A DNA stretch of 64,000 nucleotides from Streptomyces canus 299MFChir4.1. Lineage in GTDB: Bacteria > Actinomycetota > Actinomycetes > Streptomycetales > Streptomycetaceae. The position numbers and the translations under genes were made by a program. The stretch is from assembly GCF_000383615.1 (NCBI RefSeq), contig NZ_KB911619.1:1-64000 (forward strand), read 5' to 3'. Under the pieces are notes generated by a model. The model had not been told where the DNA came from, did not search any database, and worked only from the letters and a program-made list of their open reading frames with translations. This document shows, in pieces, positions 42,721 through 50,534 of the stretch; positions within the stretch are counted from its first letter, which is position 1, and every line of letters begins with the position of its first letter.

Positions 42721-43746
42721 TCAGAGCTCCTTCTTGGCGCGCAGCAGGAAGGCTTCCAGGGCGGGGTCCCAGCCGGCCTCGGCGCCGGTGGTGACCAGGA
42801 AGGTCCCGATGCCCAGGTCGTGGTAGGTGCCGAGGGTGTCCAGGATCTGCTCCTCGGTTCCGACGAGTGCCTGCGAGTTGGCGAACCCGCCCAGCAATTT
42901 GGTCAGGCCGGTCCAGAAACAGGTGTCGTGGAGTTCTTCGTCGGTCAGTGCCAGTGCCCGCTGCCGACCGATGGAGTTGTCGGTCGCCGACGAGCGCAGG
43001 AAGGCGTGGCTGCCCTGGGCCTCGGCGATCTGCCGCTCGACCGAGCGTGCCTTGGCCCACGCTTCGTCCTCGGTCCTGCCGAGAAACAGCCGCAGGCTCA
43101 GCGAGAACTCGATCTGGCGCGCGTAGCCTTCGGCGGCGGCGCGAACCCGGGCGACGCGCTCCCGTGTTCCTGAGAACGGCTCTCCCCACAGCATGTAGAG
43201 GTCGGCGTGCCGGGCGCCGAAGTCCACCGCGGCGTCGCTCTCCCCGCCCATGAAGATCGGGACCTGCCCCTGGGCCGGGCGGGTGAGGAGCTTGACGTTC
43301 TCCGCGGCGTAGAAGCGGCCCTGATGGTCGAACGACGTCGGCTCGGTCCAGGTGCGGCGAACCAGGTCGAGGTATTCGATCGCCCGCTCGTACCGTTCCG
43401 ACTTCGGGGTGTGATCGCCCTCGCGGTGCAGATCCTTGTCCGCTCCTCCCACCACCACGTTGATCGCCAGTCGCCCCTGTGCCAGGACGTCCAGGGTGGC
43501 GAAGTACCGGGCCGCCGCCGTCGGGGCCATGACGCCGGGGCGGTGAGCCACGATCGGCGAGAACTTCTCGGTCATCGCCAGCATGTACGGCGCCATCGCA
43601 TGGTTGTGGGGCCAGATCGACGAGTAGCCCACGAGCACTCGATCGATCGCCTCCGACGCGTCGAGCTCACGCACCCGCTCGGCGAGCCGGGCGGGGTCGG
43701 TCTCGCCCGGCGCGAGCGGTTGGAGTCCCGTGAAGAAGTCGACCAC
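42721..43746 (-). CDS. LLM-class flavin-dependent monooxygenase
   Basis: A 341-residue luciferase-like enzyme of the SsuD/alkanesulfonate monooxygenase group. HRPGVMAPTAAARYFATLDV, GRLAINVVVGGADKDLHREG, ERYERAIEYLDLVRRTWTEP, QVPIFMGGESDAAVDFGARH and LRLFLGRTEDEAW are typical barrel segments. It needs FMNH2 from a separate reductase, most likely the co-regulated one at 37815. It inserts one oxygen atom, often with C-S, C-N or C-C cleavage. GTG start with GAGGAG 8 bases upstream. It is the first gene of the stretch downstream of the double operator at 43764-43792. Confidence 0.85.
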   Translation of the reverse strand: MVDFFTGLQPLAPGETDPARLAERVRELDASEAIDRVLVGYSSIWPHNHAMAPYMLAMTEKFSPIVAHRPGVMAPTAAARYFATLDVLAQGRLAINVVVGGADKDLHREGDHTPKSERYERAIEYLDLVRRTWTEPTSFDHQGRFYAAENVKLLTRPAQGQVPIFMGGESDAAVDFGARHADLYMLWGEPFSGTRERVARVRAAAEGYARQIEFSLSLRLFLGRTEDEAWAKARSVERQIAEAQGSHAFLRSSATDNSIGRQRALALTDEELHDTCFWTGLTKLLGGFANSQALVGTEEQILDTLGTYHDLGIGTFLVTTGAEAGWDPALEAFLLRAKKEL

Positions 43747-43763
43747 GACTCACTCTCCTCATA

Positions 43764-43792
43764 TTAGGATGCTCACACTATATAAGCATGCT
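43764..43792 (-). promoter_or_regulatory. two AGCATGCT-type sites before the LLM gene
   Basis: AGCATGCT lies at 43785-43792 within an AT-rich stretch (TTATATAGTG on the minus strand), and the variant AGGATGCT at 43766-43773. Centres are 19 bases apart. They sit between the Ldh stop and the LLM start, so the LLM-to-dehydroquinase genes have an internal promoter under the same control as the whole cluster. Confidence 0.55.
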
Positions 43793-43794
43793 GG

Positions 43795-44814
43795 CTATTT
43801 CCCTATCGTGATCTGCCTGAGGGCCTCCAGCACGGGAACCGTGACCTCGATCGTTCCGCGACGCAGGGTCTCCGCCCTCCGGGCCGCCGAGCGATCGAAG
43901 GGGACCCGGACCGCCGAACCGCCGTCGACGGGGCGGGTGTTGCGGACGGACTCGGCGAATTCGGCCGCGCGGGCACGGAAGTCGGCGGCGTCACCAAGCT
44001 TCGACGGGTCGAGAACGACGGCCAGGAAGCCGCAGTCGGAGACGCCGACGGGAGCCGCCGAGGCGCCGGCGAGCATGCCGAGGAGGTGGACGACGAGGGC
44101 GAGCCCGGAACCCTTGTGCCCACCCCAGACGGTGAATGCACCCTGCAGGGCCACCGCGGCGTCGGTGGTCGGTCGGCCCGCGGGATCGAAGGCCTTGCCC
44201 GCGGGCAGGGCCTCATCGAGCCGGGCCGCGAGAGTCACCTCCGCGTGGGTGATGGACGAGGTGCCGATGTCCCAGATCAGCGGGCCGTCGGCAGTGGGGA
44301 AGCCGAACGCGATGGGATTGGTCCCGAACCGGGACTCGGTGCCCCCGTACGGAGCGACGAGTGCAGGTGCGCTGCCCGCGATCATGCCGACGAACCCGGC
44401 GTCGACGATGCGCTCCAGGTAGTACGAGAACATCCCCGTGTACCAGGTCTGACGGGCTCCGACCATGGCCATGCCGTGGGCGCGGGCCTTCTCAACTCCG
44501 ATCTCCGTCGCGCGGGCGGCGACGAGGTATCCGACCTGGTCCCCGCCGTCCAGGGCCGCCGACACCGGGGACTCCTGGACGACCTGGATCGGCTGCGGCG
44601 GCTCGGTCGCGCGGATCCGCTCGACGATCGAGACCGCGCGGGCCAGTCCGGCGTAGGACAGCCCTCGCAGCTCGCAGTCCATCAGGTGGTCCGCGATGAC
44701 CGCGGCATCCTCCGGCGTGTAACCCACGGCGACCATCGCCTCGGTCACGATGCGGCGGGCCTCGTCCAGCGGCAGACTGGCCGTCGGTACGGAAGCGGTG
44801 GTCGGGTCGGGCAT
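43795..44814 (-). CDS. Ldh-family (malate/L-lactate dehydrogenase YbiC-like) oxidoreductase
   Basis: A 339-residue NAD(P)-dependent oxidoreductase of the Ldh_2 family, which reduces 2-oxo acids or cyclic imines. GTNPIAFGFPTADGPLIWDI, GAFTVWGGHKGSGLALVVHL and ESVRNTRPVDGG are the cofactor and dimer motifs. The usual catalytic His in RGxxSHG is absent (RGLSYAG, 50-56), and the second conserved His of the NSNHFG region is also replaced (ARQTWYTG, 120-127). It may have a new reaction. GGAGG precedes the ATG. Start of the minus-strand operon, divergent from the MarR gene, with one operator in the 40-base gap. Confidence 0.8.
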   Translation of the reverse strand: MPDPTTASVPTASLPLDEARRIVTEAMVAVGYTPEDAAVIADHLMDCELRGLSYAGLARAVSIVERIRATEPPQPIQVVQESPVSAALDGGDQVGYLVAARATEIGVEKARAHGMAMVGARQTWYTGMFSYYLERIVDAGFVGMIAGSAPALVAPYGGTESRFGTNPIAFGFPTADGPLIWDIGTSSITHAEVTLAARLDEALPAGKAFDPAGRPTTDAAVALQGAFTVWGGHKGSGLALVVHLLGMLAGASAAPVGVSDCGFLAVVLDPSKLGDAADFRARAAEFAESVRNTRPVDGGSAVRVPFDRSAARRAETLRRGTIEVTVPVLEALRQITIGK

Positions 44815-44828
44815 GGCAGAACCTCCAT

Positions 44829-44848
44829 GTAAGGATGCTGTCTAAACT
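44829..44848. promoter_or_regulatory. operator variant and -10 box in the Ldh/MarR gap
   Basis: GTAAGGATGCT contains the variant AGGATGCT (44832-44839). TAAACT (44843-44848) is a -10-like box 7 bases before the GTG of the MarR gene, so that mRNA would also be leaderless. The gap is only 40 bases; one bound dimer would block both directions. Confidence 0.5.
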
Positions 44849-44854
44849 TGCAGC

Positions 44855-45325
44855 GTGGACACGACTACGGACCAGACGGACTACCTCACCGACGCGGTCA
44901 CCCGCCTTGAGCGTGCCGTGGCGAACATCGGGGCCTTGAGGCTCAAGCCGTGGAGGATGACGCTGTCCGGCTACGCAGCCCTCAAGATCCTCGAGCGGCA
45001 ACCCCATGTGTCGCTGGCTCAGCTTTCCCGGCGCTGCTTCGTGAAGTCGCAGACGATGACCAGGATCGTCGCCGAGCTCGAACGCAGGGAGTGGGTGGAG
45101 CGCAGCCCACACCCGGAGAGTGAGCGGGCCATCTCGCTGGCCCTGACCCCCGCGGGCCGTGCCAGCCTCGCTGAGATGGCTGCCGAGGTCGACAAGATCG
45201 AATCTACGCTGGGGGCGGAGCTGGAGCCCGGCCAGTTCCCCGAACTCGTCGCCACCCTCCGGCGATGCGCCGTCGCGGTCGAGGCCGAGATCAAGGATGC
45301 GCGCCAGGCGGCACGCCGGAGCTGA
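44855..45325 (+). CDS. MarR-family transcriptional regulator
   Basis: A 156-residue MarR protein. The winged helix reads MTLSGYAALKILERQPHVSL, QLSRRCFVKSQTMTRIVAEL and the wing RREWVERSPHPESERAISLA. Helices at both ends form the dimer. MarR proteins usually release DNA on binding an aromatic or lipophilic acid. It lies in the middle of the cluster, and AGCATGCT-type palindromes occur in all the cluster gaps including its own, so it is probably the repressor of the whole set. GTG start; no ribosome site, in keeping with a leaderless mRNA. Confidence 0.88.
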   Translation: MDTTTDQTDYLTDAVTRLERAVANIGALRLKPWRMTLSGYAALKILERQPHVSLAQLSRRCFVKSQTMTRIVAELERREWVERSPHPESERAISLALTPAGRASLAEMAAEVDKIESTLGAELEPGQFPELVATLRRCAVAVEAEIKDARQAARRS

Positions 45326-45329
45326 CCAC

Positions 45330-46643
45330 TCAGACCGGCTCGGGTGTGACCGCCGTGGAACGCTGCGGTGCGCTGGGCACCAGCACACCGTTCAGGCCGA
45401 GGGCGGTCAGTCCGCTCAGCACTGCCGAGCCGATGAGGACGAACGCGCCGGCGCGATTGTCCCCCGTGGCCTGGACGAGCCACTGGGTCGCGTAGATGAC
45501 GGATCCACCGAAGATCGCGACGGCCACGTTGAACCCCAGCGCCACGCCCGTGCCGCGCGAGTGCACCGGGAACAGTTCTATGTAGGTGATGGGGGCGATG
45601 CCCGAGTAGAACGACGGCCCGGCGGCCAAGAGCACCGCGCAGAGGGCGAGCAGCCAGGGGTTCGACGTGGCCGTCAGCGCCGCCATCAGCGGATACGAGA
45701 CGACCAGGATCACCGCGGTCGCGATGAGCAGCGCCCGGCGGCGCCCGATCCGGTCCGACAGTCGCCCGCCCGCGAGGACGAGCCCGATGCCTACGGCCAG
45801 GGCGCACCCGACCACGGCCGTCGCCGTCACTGCGGAGAAGTGGAGCTGGATGATCAGGTTCTGCACGTAGGTGAACGCCAGGTAGAAGCCGACGGCGTGA
45901 GTGGCCGCCACCCCGATCAGCAGGAGGGCACGCCGCACTCTGCGGTCGACCGGCGGCTGCTCCTGCATGCGGCCGCGGACCGCGACGAACTCGGGGGTCT
46001 CGCCCAGCCGGCTGCGCAGGTAGAGCCCGATCGCCCCCAGTGGGAGCGCCAGCAGGAACGGCACCCGCCAGCCCCAGGCCTGCATGGCTGTGGCGCTCAG
46101 GGACAGGTTCAGGCCCACCACGACGAAAGCGCCGATGAGCAGGCCGGCGAGGCTGCCCATCTGGACACGGCTGGCCATCTCGCCCTTGCGGCCCGCGGGC
46201 GCGAACTCGGCAGCGTAGATGATCGCGGTCCCGTACTCCCCGCCCGCCGCGAGCCCCTGCAGCATGCGCAGGACGACCAGCAGGATCGGGGCGGCAATCC
46301 CGATCGTCTCCGTGGTGGGCAGCAGTCCGATCAGCGTGCTCACCACCGCCATGCCGATAAGCGTCAGTACCAGCGTGGGCCTGCGGCCGAGGCGGTCGGC
46401 CACCGGGCCGAGGAGCAGCCCTCCGAGCGGCCGGACGACGAAGGCGGCACCGAACACAGCGAACGTCGACAGCAACGCCACGCCGGGAGTCGCGTCGGGG
46501 AAGAAGTTTCTCGCCAGCACTGCGGCCACGAAGCCGTATACCGCGTAGTCGTAGTTCTCGACGGTGTTGCCGATCGCGGCGGCCAGAGTGGCGCGTCGCA
46601 GAGTGCTTGCACTTGAGGGTTCTGCTTCGGACAGTGCCGTCAT
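45330..46643 (-). CDS. MFS transporter, metabolite:H+ symporter (MHS) family
   Basis: A 437-residue, 12-helix permease. AAAIGNTVENYDYAVYGFVA near the start and GPVADRLGRRPTLVLTLIGM in loop 2-3 are the MHS signature; the second half has GGRLSDRIGRRRALLIATAV. RMLQGLAAGGEYGTAIIYAA is helix 4. Relatives carry shikimate, alpha-ketoglutarate, protocatechuate or proline betaine. It should bring in the cluster's substrate, most likely an organic acid. GGAGAGG precedes the ATG at 46643; the longer frame is not needed. It converges with the MarR gene, with 4 bases between the stops. Confidence 0.88.
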   Translation of the reverse strand: MTALSEAEPSSASTLRRATLAAAIGNTVENYDYAVYGFVAAVLARNFFPDATPGVALLSTFAVFGAAFVVRPLGGLLLGPVADRLGRRPTLVLTLIGMAVVSTLIGLLPTTETIGIAAPILLVVLRMLQGLAAGGEYGTAIIYAAEFAPAGRKGEMASRVQMGSLAGLLIGAFVVVGLNLSLSATAMQAWGWRVPFLLALPLGAIGLYLRSRLGETPEFVAVRGRMQEQPPVDRRVRRALLLIGVAATHAVGFYLAFTYVQNLIIQLHFSAVTATAVVGCALAVGIGLVLAGGRLSDRIGRRRALLIATAVILVVSYPLMAALTATSNPWLLALCAVLLAAGPSFYSGIAPITYIELFPVHSRGTGVALGFNVAVAIFGGSVIYATQWLVQATGDNRAGAFVLIGSAVLSGLTALGLNGVLVPSAPQRSTAVTPEPV

Positions 46644-46728
46644 AGCGACCTCTCCTTCGAGGCGATGAAGCAGTCGGTGTGCGCAGCTGCACGGTGCCGA
46701 GACGTTAACCGAGCCGAAACCAGAATAC

Positions 46729-46738
46729 AAGCATGCTT
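46729..46738. promoter_or_regulatory. perfect palindrome AAGCATGCTT before the transporter and SnoaL genes
   Basis: Within ACAAGCATGCTTAC in the gap between the divergent transporter (start 46643) and NTF2-like (start 46813) genes. It is the most complete copy of the motif found at 37772, 37812, 43785 and, in variant form, at 43766 and 44832. Likely MarR site. Confidence 0.6.
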
Positions 46739-46812
46739 ACAATTCATTCGGTAGCTGATATACAGTCCTGGGACGGTTGCCCCGCGACCGCAAGGGAAGG
46801 GAGGACCCATCG

Positions 46813-47322
46813 ATGACAGACGCGACTCCGTCGACATCGACGAATCCGGCGCAGGACGGTGATGCCGCGGACCGGATCGCCGTCCGGGACGTCCTCGAGC
46901 GGTACACCTACGCGATGGATCGCCGCGACGAGGCACTCATGCGCAGTTGCTTCACCCCCGACGCCGACCTGTCCTACTTCGGGGGCCTGCGCCACTTCAC
47001 CGGGAACGAGTTCGCGGACACGTTCGTGTCCTCACTCGAGCCGTTCGGATTCATCGACCACAGCATCAGCAGCCTGCGGATCACGGTGGACGGTGACGTC
47101 GCGGCGGTGAACATGCACCTCTGCGCGACGATGGCCCTCAAGAACGAACCGTCGGTCCTCATCCGGTGGGTCGAGGTGACGGACACGCTCGTCCGGGACC
47201 CCTCCGGCTGGCGCATCGCCGAACGCCGCCATGTGCCGTTCCTGCAGTACGAGTCACCGACGACGGCGATCGATTTCCCAGGCGTGGGCGGCACGGACCC
47301 GGACGGGGTCGACCCTTCGTAG
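46813..47322 (+). CDS. NTF2/SnoaL-like protein (SnoaL_4 type)
   Basis: A 169-residue protein. DRIAVRDVLERYTYAMDRRD, EALMRSCFTPDADLSYFGGL and the strand LIRWVEVTDTLVRDPSGWRI then AERRHVPFLQYESP match the SnoaL-like group, which includes hydroxylating-dioxygenase small-subunit-like proteins, dehydratases and isomerases. Asp38 and Arg40 region (AMDRRDE) may be catalytic. It shares the operator with the transporter and so belongs to the cluster pathway. ATG at 46813 follows GGAGG; an earlier GTG/ATG at 46777 is less likely. Confidence 0.75.
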   Translation: MTDATPSTSTNPAQDGDAADRIAVRDVLERYTYAMDRRDEALMRSCFTPDADLSYFGGLRHFTGNEFADTFVSSLEPFGFIDHSISSLRITVDGDVAAVNMHLCATMALKNEPSVLIRWVEVTDTLVRDPSGWRIAERRHVPFLQYESPTTAIDFPGVGGTDPDGVDPS

Positions 47323-47439
47323 ACGGCGTGGCGTCCTTCGGTCGCGGGGAGCGAGCCGGCCATGCCGCCCCGCTCTCCACGGCGCCGCGCACCGGGCCCT
47401 GCAACTCTGGGACAGCTGCAGCCCATGGCTGACCAACTG

Positions 47440-47690
47440 GTCTTCTGAGTCAGAAGGCCTATGTGAATAACTGGCGAGGCGTTCGAGGATCTCGTCTGCT
47501 GTCTTGGTCCAGATGTAGGGCTCGGGGTCGGTGTTCCATGCGGCGATCCAGGTGCGGATGTCCTGCTCGAGGACCTGGACGCTCTGGTGGGTCCCTCGTC
47601 GTATCCGTATGTCCGTCAGTTCCGCAAACCACCGCTCCACGAGGTTGAGCCAGGGCGAGCCGGTAGGTGTGAAGTGCAGATGGCATCGCG
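47440..47690 (-). pseudogene. IS630-family transposase C-terminal fragment
   Basis: HLHFTPTGSPWLNLVERWFA, ELTDIRIRRGTHQSVQVLEQ, IRTWIAAWNTDPEPYIWTKT and ADEILERLASY are the last part of an IS630 transposase, including the SPWLNLVERWF motif with the final Glu of DDE. The earlier part is missing. A different lineage from the copies at 1-311 and 36790-37390. Confidence 0.75.
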
Positions 47691-47694
47691 CAGG

Positions 47695-48045
47695 TGACGC
47701 CGTTGAGTTCGCCGATGCGGATCTGCCCTCCGGGCAGCAGCTGGCGGACGTCGCCGTTCGCCTTGAGGCGCGTGACGATCTTCACCACGCCTCCAAGGGG
47801 GTGGCTTCCGGGTATCGCTCGGTGAGCAGGTTCAGGTGCCTCATGCCGTTGAGGAGGGGTGCCGCGACTGTTCGTCGCCCGACGGCGGGTGCGAGGTCGT
47901 CCAGAACGGCGGGCAGCGTGTCGGGCTTCACGCGCAGCAGGATGAGGTCGTAGGGCGAGTTCAGCTCGTCCGCGGTGAGACAGCCGGCGTCGAACCTTTC
48001 GACCTGCTCGCCCCGGGCGGACCGGAAAGGTGACCTGTCGGCCGG
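47695..48045 (-). pseudogene. ketopantoate reductase-like (ApbA/PanE) fragment
   Basis: The minus strand reads ELNSPYDLILLRVKPDTLPA, DLAPAVGRRTVAAPLLNGMR, HLNLLTERYPEAT, then one frame over LGGVVKIVTRLKANGDVRQL and GGQIRIGELNG. This is the middle of the ApbA family (the xxxLLNGxxH motif is intact), with a shift near 47800 and no N-terminal NADPH site or C-terminal domain. Confidence 0.65.
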
Positions 48046-48143
48046 CGCCCACCAGCTGAACAACGTGGTGTTGATGGAGGCTGAGGCCTCCGTCGTGTAC
48101 TGGACCGGGCGTGAAAGCGCAGGTGACACGGTCGTTCTGCTGA

Positions 48144-48243
48144 AGGCGCTCCCAACACCGAGGCGGGCAAGGCGTTCGTCGCACCGGTGCCGTTCGGCGA
48201 GGACCGGCACGTCCTGGCCGAGGCCGGATTTCTCAAGCTTTGA
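48144..48243 (+). pseudogene. extracellular solute-binding protein C-terminal fragment
   Basis: About 32 residues: APNTEAGKAFVAPVPFGEDR then HVLAEAGFLKL and a stop. This resembles the last helices of molybdate-type (ModA) binding proteins, which end VLAxxGFxKP. Nothing upstream supports a larger gene. Confidence 0.4.
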
Positions 48244-48285
48244 CGGTCAGCCCGAATGCTCGATCGGGCACCGTCTGGACGCGGC

Positions 48286-49356
48286 TTACGGCTGGATGCT
48301 CTTTGCGGCGGTCAGTACACGCGCGGCTTCGCGTACGGCGCTGGTGTTGATCTTGCCTTGGCGGGAGCCGGCGAGTTTGGCCTTGATGTGGTCGCGGACG
48401 ACGATGGGCTCGTAGGCGAGTCCTTCGGCCGCGTCGAGGTGGCTGGGCAGGGTGGAGATGACGGCGTCGATGTTGCCGTCGTGGAAGAACGCGACGGAGC
48501 GGCGGCGCTGGACGGTGCCGTCGATGACCGGGGGCTTGACGCGGTGCAGGGTGGACATCCAGCGGTCGTTGGTCAGCCGGGCGGTCAGGTCGCCGAGGTT
48601 GACCAAGAGGGCCCCGTCGGCGGGGGAGACGTCGTGCCACAGGCCGTCGCTGTCGAGGACCTGCAGGCCGGCGACCTGGTCCGCCCACAGGACGGTCACG
48701 ATGCCGAAGTCGGTGTGCTCGCCCATGCCGATCAGGTCGCCGGCGAGGGATACGGGGCCTTCCGGCAGGGCGTAGTTGTTCAGCCGCAGCACGTCCACGG
48801 AGTGGTCGGTGAGGCGGGCGAAGAAGTCGCCGGGCACGCCGAGTGCGTCGGCGAAGGCCGTGGTGAGGGTGCGGGCGACGCGGGCGGCCTCGGTGTAGTA
48901 CGCCTCGACCTTGGGGCGGAAGGCTTCGACGTCGGGCCAGAGGTTGAGGCCGTAGTCTTCCTCCGAGAGGTCGAGGTGCGGGAAGGAGCGGGCCTCTGTG
49001 CCGATGTTGAACGCCTCGAAGAAGTCGTTCATGCGCGTGGCCGGCTCGACGCCCAGGCTCAGGCTGAGCGACTCGCTCTTGGGCGGGCTGTAGCCCCGGT
49101 TGGCCCCCTTCACCTGGTACGCCTTCTTCGTTTCCAGTGGCAGGGCGAAGAAGGAGTCGACGGCGTCGGTCAGGCCGTCGAGGATCTCGTGCGGGATCCG
49201 GTGGCCGAGGATCTGTACGAAACCGACGGTGGTGCAGGCATCGTCCAGCTGCCGGGCGACCTCGGCCCTCTCCTCCCGGGTGCCGTCGGCGGTGTAGGCG
49301 CTGATGTCGACGATCGGGACTGAGAATGCGCGGGTCTCGGCGGTGTGCTCTGGCAT
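48286..49356 (-). CDS. 2-oxoglutarate/Fe(II) oxygenase, isopenicillin-N-synthase family
   Basis: A 356-residue oxygenase. VPIVDISAYTADGTREERAE is the family lead; VGFVQILGHRIPHEILDGLT follows. The Fe ligands are His214 and Asp216 in GEHTDFG and His271 in STLHRVKPP; Arg286 and Ser288 region (RRRSVAFF) should bind 2-oxoglutarate. The DIOX_N region is complete. It would hydroxylate or oxidise a small molecule. GGAG precedes the ATG at 49356. It is divergent from an XRE-cupin regulator, which is probably its controller. Confidence 0.85.
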   Translation of the reverse strand: MPEHTAETRAFSVPIVDISAYTADGTREERAEVARQLDDACTTVGFVQILGHRIPHEILDGLTDAVDSFFALPLETKKAYQVKGANRGYSPPKSESLSLSLGVEPATRMNDFFEAFNIGTEARSFPHLDLSEEDYGLNLWPDVEAFRPKVEAYYTEAARVARTLTTAFADALGVPGDFFARLTDHSVDVLRLNNYALPEGPVSLAGDLIGMGEHTDFGIVTVLWADQVAGLQVLDSDGLWHDVSPADGALLVNLGDLTARLTNDRWMSTLHRVKPPVIDGTVQRRRSVAFFHDGNIDAVISTLPSHLDAAEGLAYEPIVVRDHIKAKLAGSRQGKINTSAVREAARVLTAAKSIQP

Positions 49357-49434
49357 GAGTGTCTCCAACTGTTCGGATACGAGCAGGGAAGGGACAGGAG
49401 GTGGTCGGGGCAGGGGCGGGGAGCATCCACGCTA

Positions 49435-49482
49435 TCGCAAAATATTCTTGAGAGTAATTATTTCTTCTTCTGAATTATGTTG
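49435..49482. promoter_or_regulatory. AT-rich divergent promoter region of oxygenase and XRE-cupin genes
   Basis: The 180-base gap is GC-rich except for about 48 bases that are strongly AT-rich (AAAATATTCTTGAGAG, then TAATTATTTCTTC and TGAATTATG). TTGAGA at 49448-49453 could be a -35 for the XRE gene. Arms TAATT and AATTA, 13 bases apart, are a possible operator. Confidence 0.4.
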
Positions 49483-49538
49483 TGTCCGTGCGGTTACTGG
49501 GTTACTCGGCTGGCCGGCCGCCTTGGTAGCGTCCGGCC

Positions 49539-50099
49539 ATGGACGATGAGCAGCAGGACCTTGCGAGATCGCTCGGAGCATCCATCCGCGTGGCCCGGAA
49601 AGCGGCCGGGCTCACGCTGACGCAACTGGCCGGGCAGGCCGGGGTGTCCCAGCCCTTCCTCAGCCAGGCCGAGAACGGCAACGTGATGCCCAGCATCATC
49701 AACCTGCACCGGATCGCGCAGGTTCTGGGTACCACGGCCCACCAGTTGCTCGAAGAGGGAGCCCGCGCTCCCGCGAGAGTCGTGCGCGCCGGCGAAGGGC
49801 GCTCGTATCCTCTCGGGCGCGGTGCCACGGTCCGCTTCTGCGTCGGCGGCAACCGCCTCATGGACTGCAACGAGGTCACGGCGGGTCCTGGCAGCGCTGC
49901 AGAGTCCGCCACCACTCACACGGGAGAGGAGTTCGTCTACGTCATCGACGGGACGGTACGCCTGGTCATCAGCGGCACCTCGCACCTGCTGCATGCGGGT
50001 GACACCGCCTATTACGCCGCCACGGAGTCCCACCAGTGGTTCAACGACAGCGACGCCCCGGCCAGGTTCCTGTTCACCAGTTCTCCGCCCGGCTTCTGA
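49539..50099 (+). CDS. XRE-family regulator with cupin domain
   Basis: A 186-residue regulator. The helix-turn-helix is SIRVARKAAGLTLTQLAGQA, GVSQPFLSQAENGNVMPSII. The cupin domain has TTHTGEEFVYVIDGTVRLVI, HLLHAGDTAYYAATESHQWF, so a metal or small ligand may be sensed. Such proteins usually control the gene next to them, here the divergent oxygenase. The following genes on the same strand begin 58 bases later. Confidence 0.85.
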   Translation: MDDEQQDLARSLGASIRVARKAAGLTLTQLAGQAGVSQPFLSQAENGNVMPSIINLHRIAQVLGTTAHQLLEEGARAPARVVRAGEGRSYPLGRGATVRFCVGGNRLMDCNEVTAGPGSAAESATTHTGEEFVYVIDGTVRLVISGTSHLLHAGDTAYYAATESHQWFNDSDAPARFLFTSSPPGF

Positions 50100-50157
50100 A
50101 CCCGCCCGAGGCCGGGACCGCCCCTGGTCAGGCCGGTCACAGGAGCTCTTAGGCGAC

Positions 50158-50534
50158 ATGCACGACAAGGCCGCCGGGCTCCTGCTCGCCGCCCGCACCC
50201 AACGAGGTGAGCGGCGCCAGCAACTGCTCGAAGAGGCGCGGTTGTGGATCGACCTCGCGCACACCGTGACCCCCCCCCGCCCGCAGAGGCGGTGCCCGAG
50301 GACACCGTGGTGCGCATCTGCACCCGCGGTGGCGCCCTCACCGTCGTCCTGGAGATCTCCTCCCGAGGCCACACCCCTCTGCATCCGTGGCAGTGCCTGG
50401 GCTGCGGCCACGGCCACGAGCAGCACCGTGACGCTGCCGTCGAACAGGCCACCCAGCCCGCACGCCGCTGCTGGGCAGAACCCGCCCCCGCAACCGGACC
50501 AGTTGCTCTGCAACCTTCCAGCAGGACGGTGTGA
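50158..50534 (+). pseudogene. hypothetical protein, frame broken at a run of nine C
   Basis: From ATG 50158 the frame reads MHDKAAGLLLAARTQRGERR and LLEEARLWIDLAHTVT. At a run of nine C (50270-50278) the sensible frame changes to EAVPEDTVVRICTRGGALTV, VLEISSRGHTPLHPWQCLGC and GHGHEQHRDAAVEQA to a stop. One more C would join the two parts into one protein of about 125 residues with a Cys pair (CLGCGHGH) that could bind metal. This may be a real mutation, phase variation or an assembly error. Confidence 0.55.

Noticed and set aside
45019..46692. A 557-residue minus-strand ORF over the transporter and MarR genes
   Set aside because: The transporter has 12 clear membrane helices in another frame; this ORF is Arg/Gly-rich without structure.
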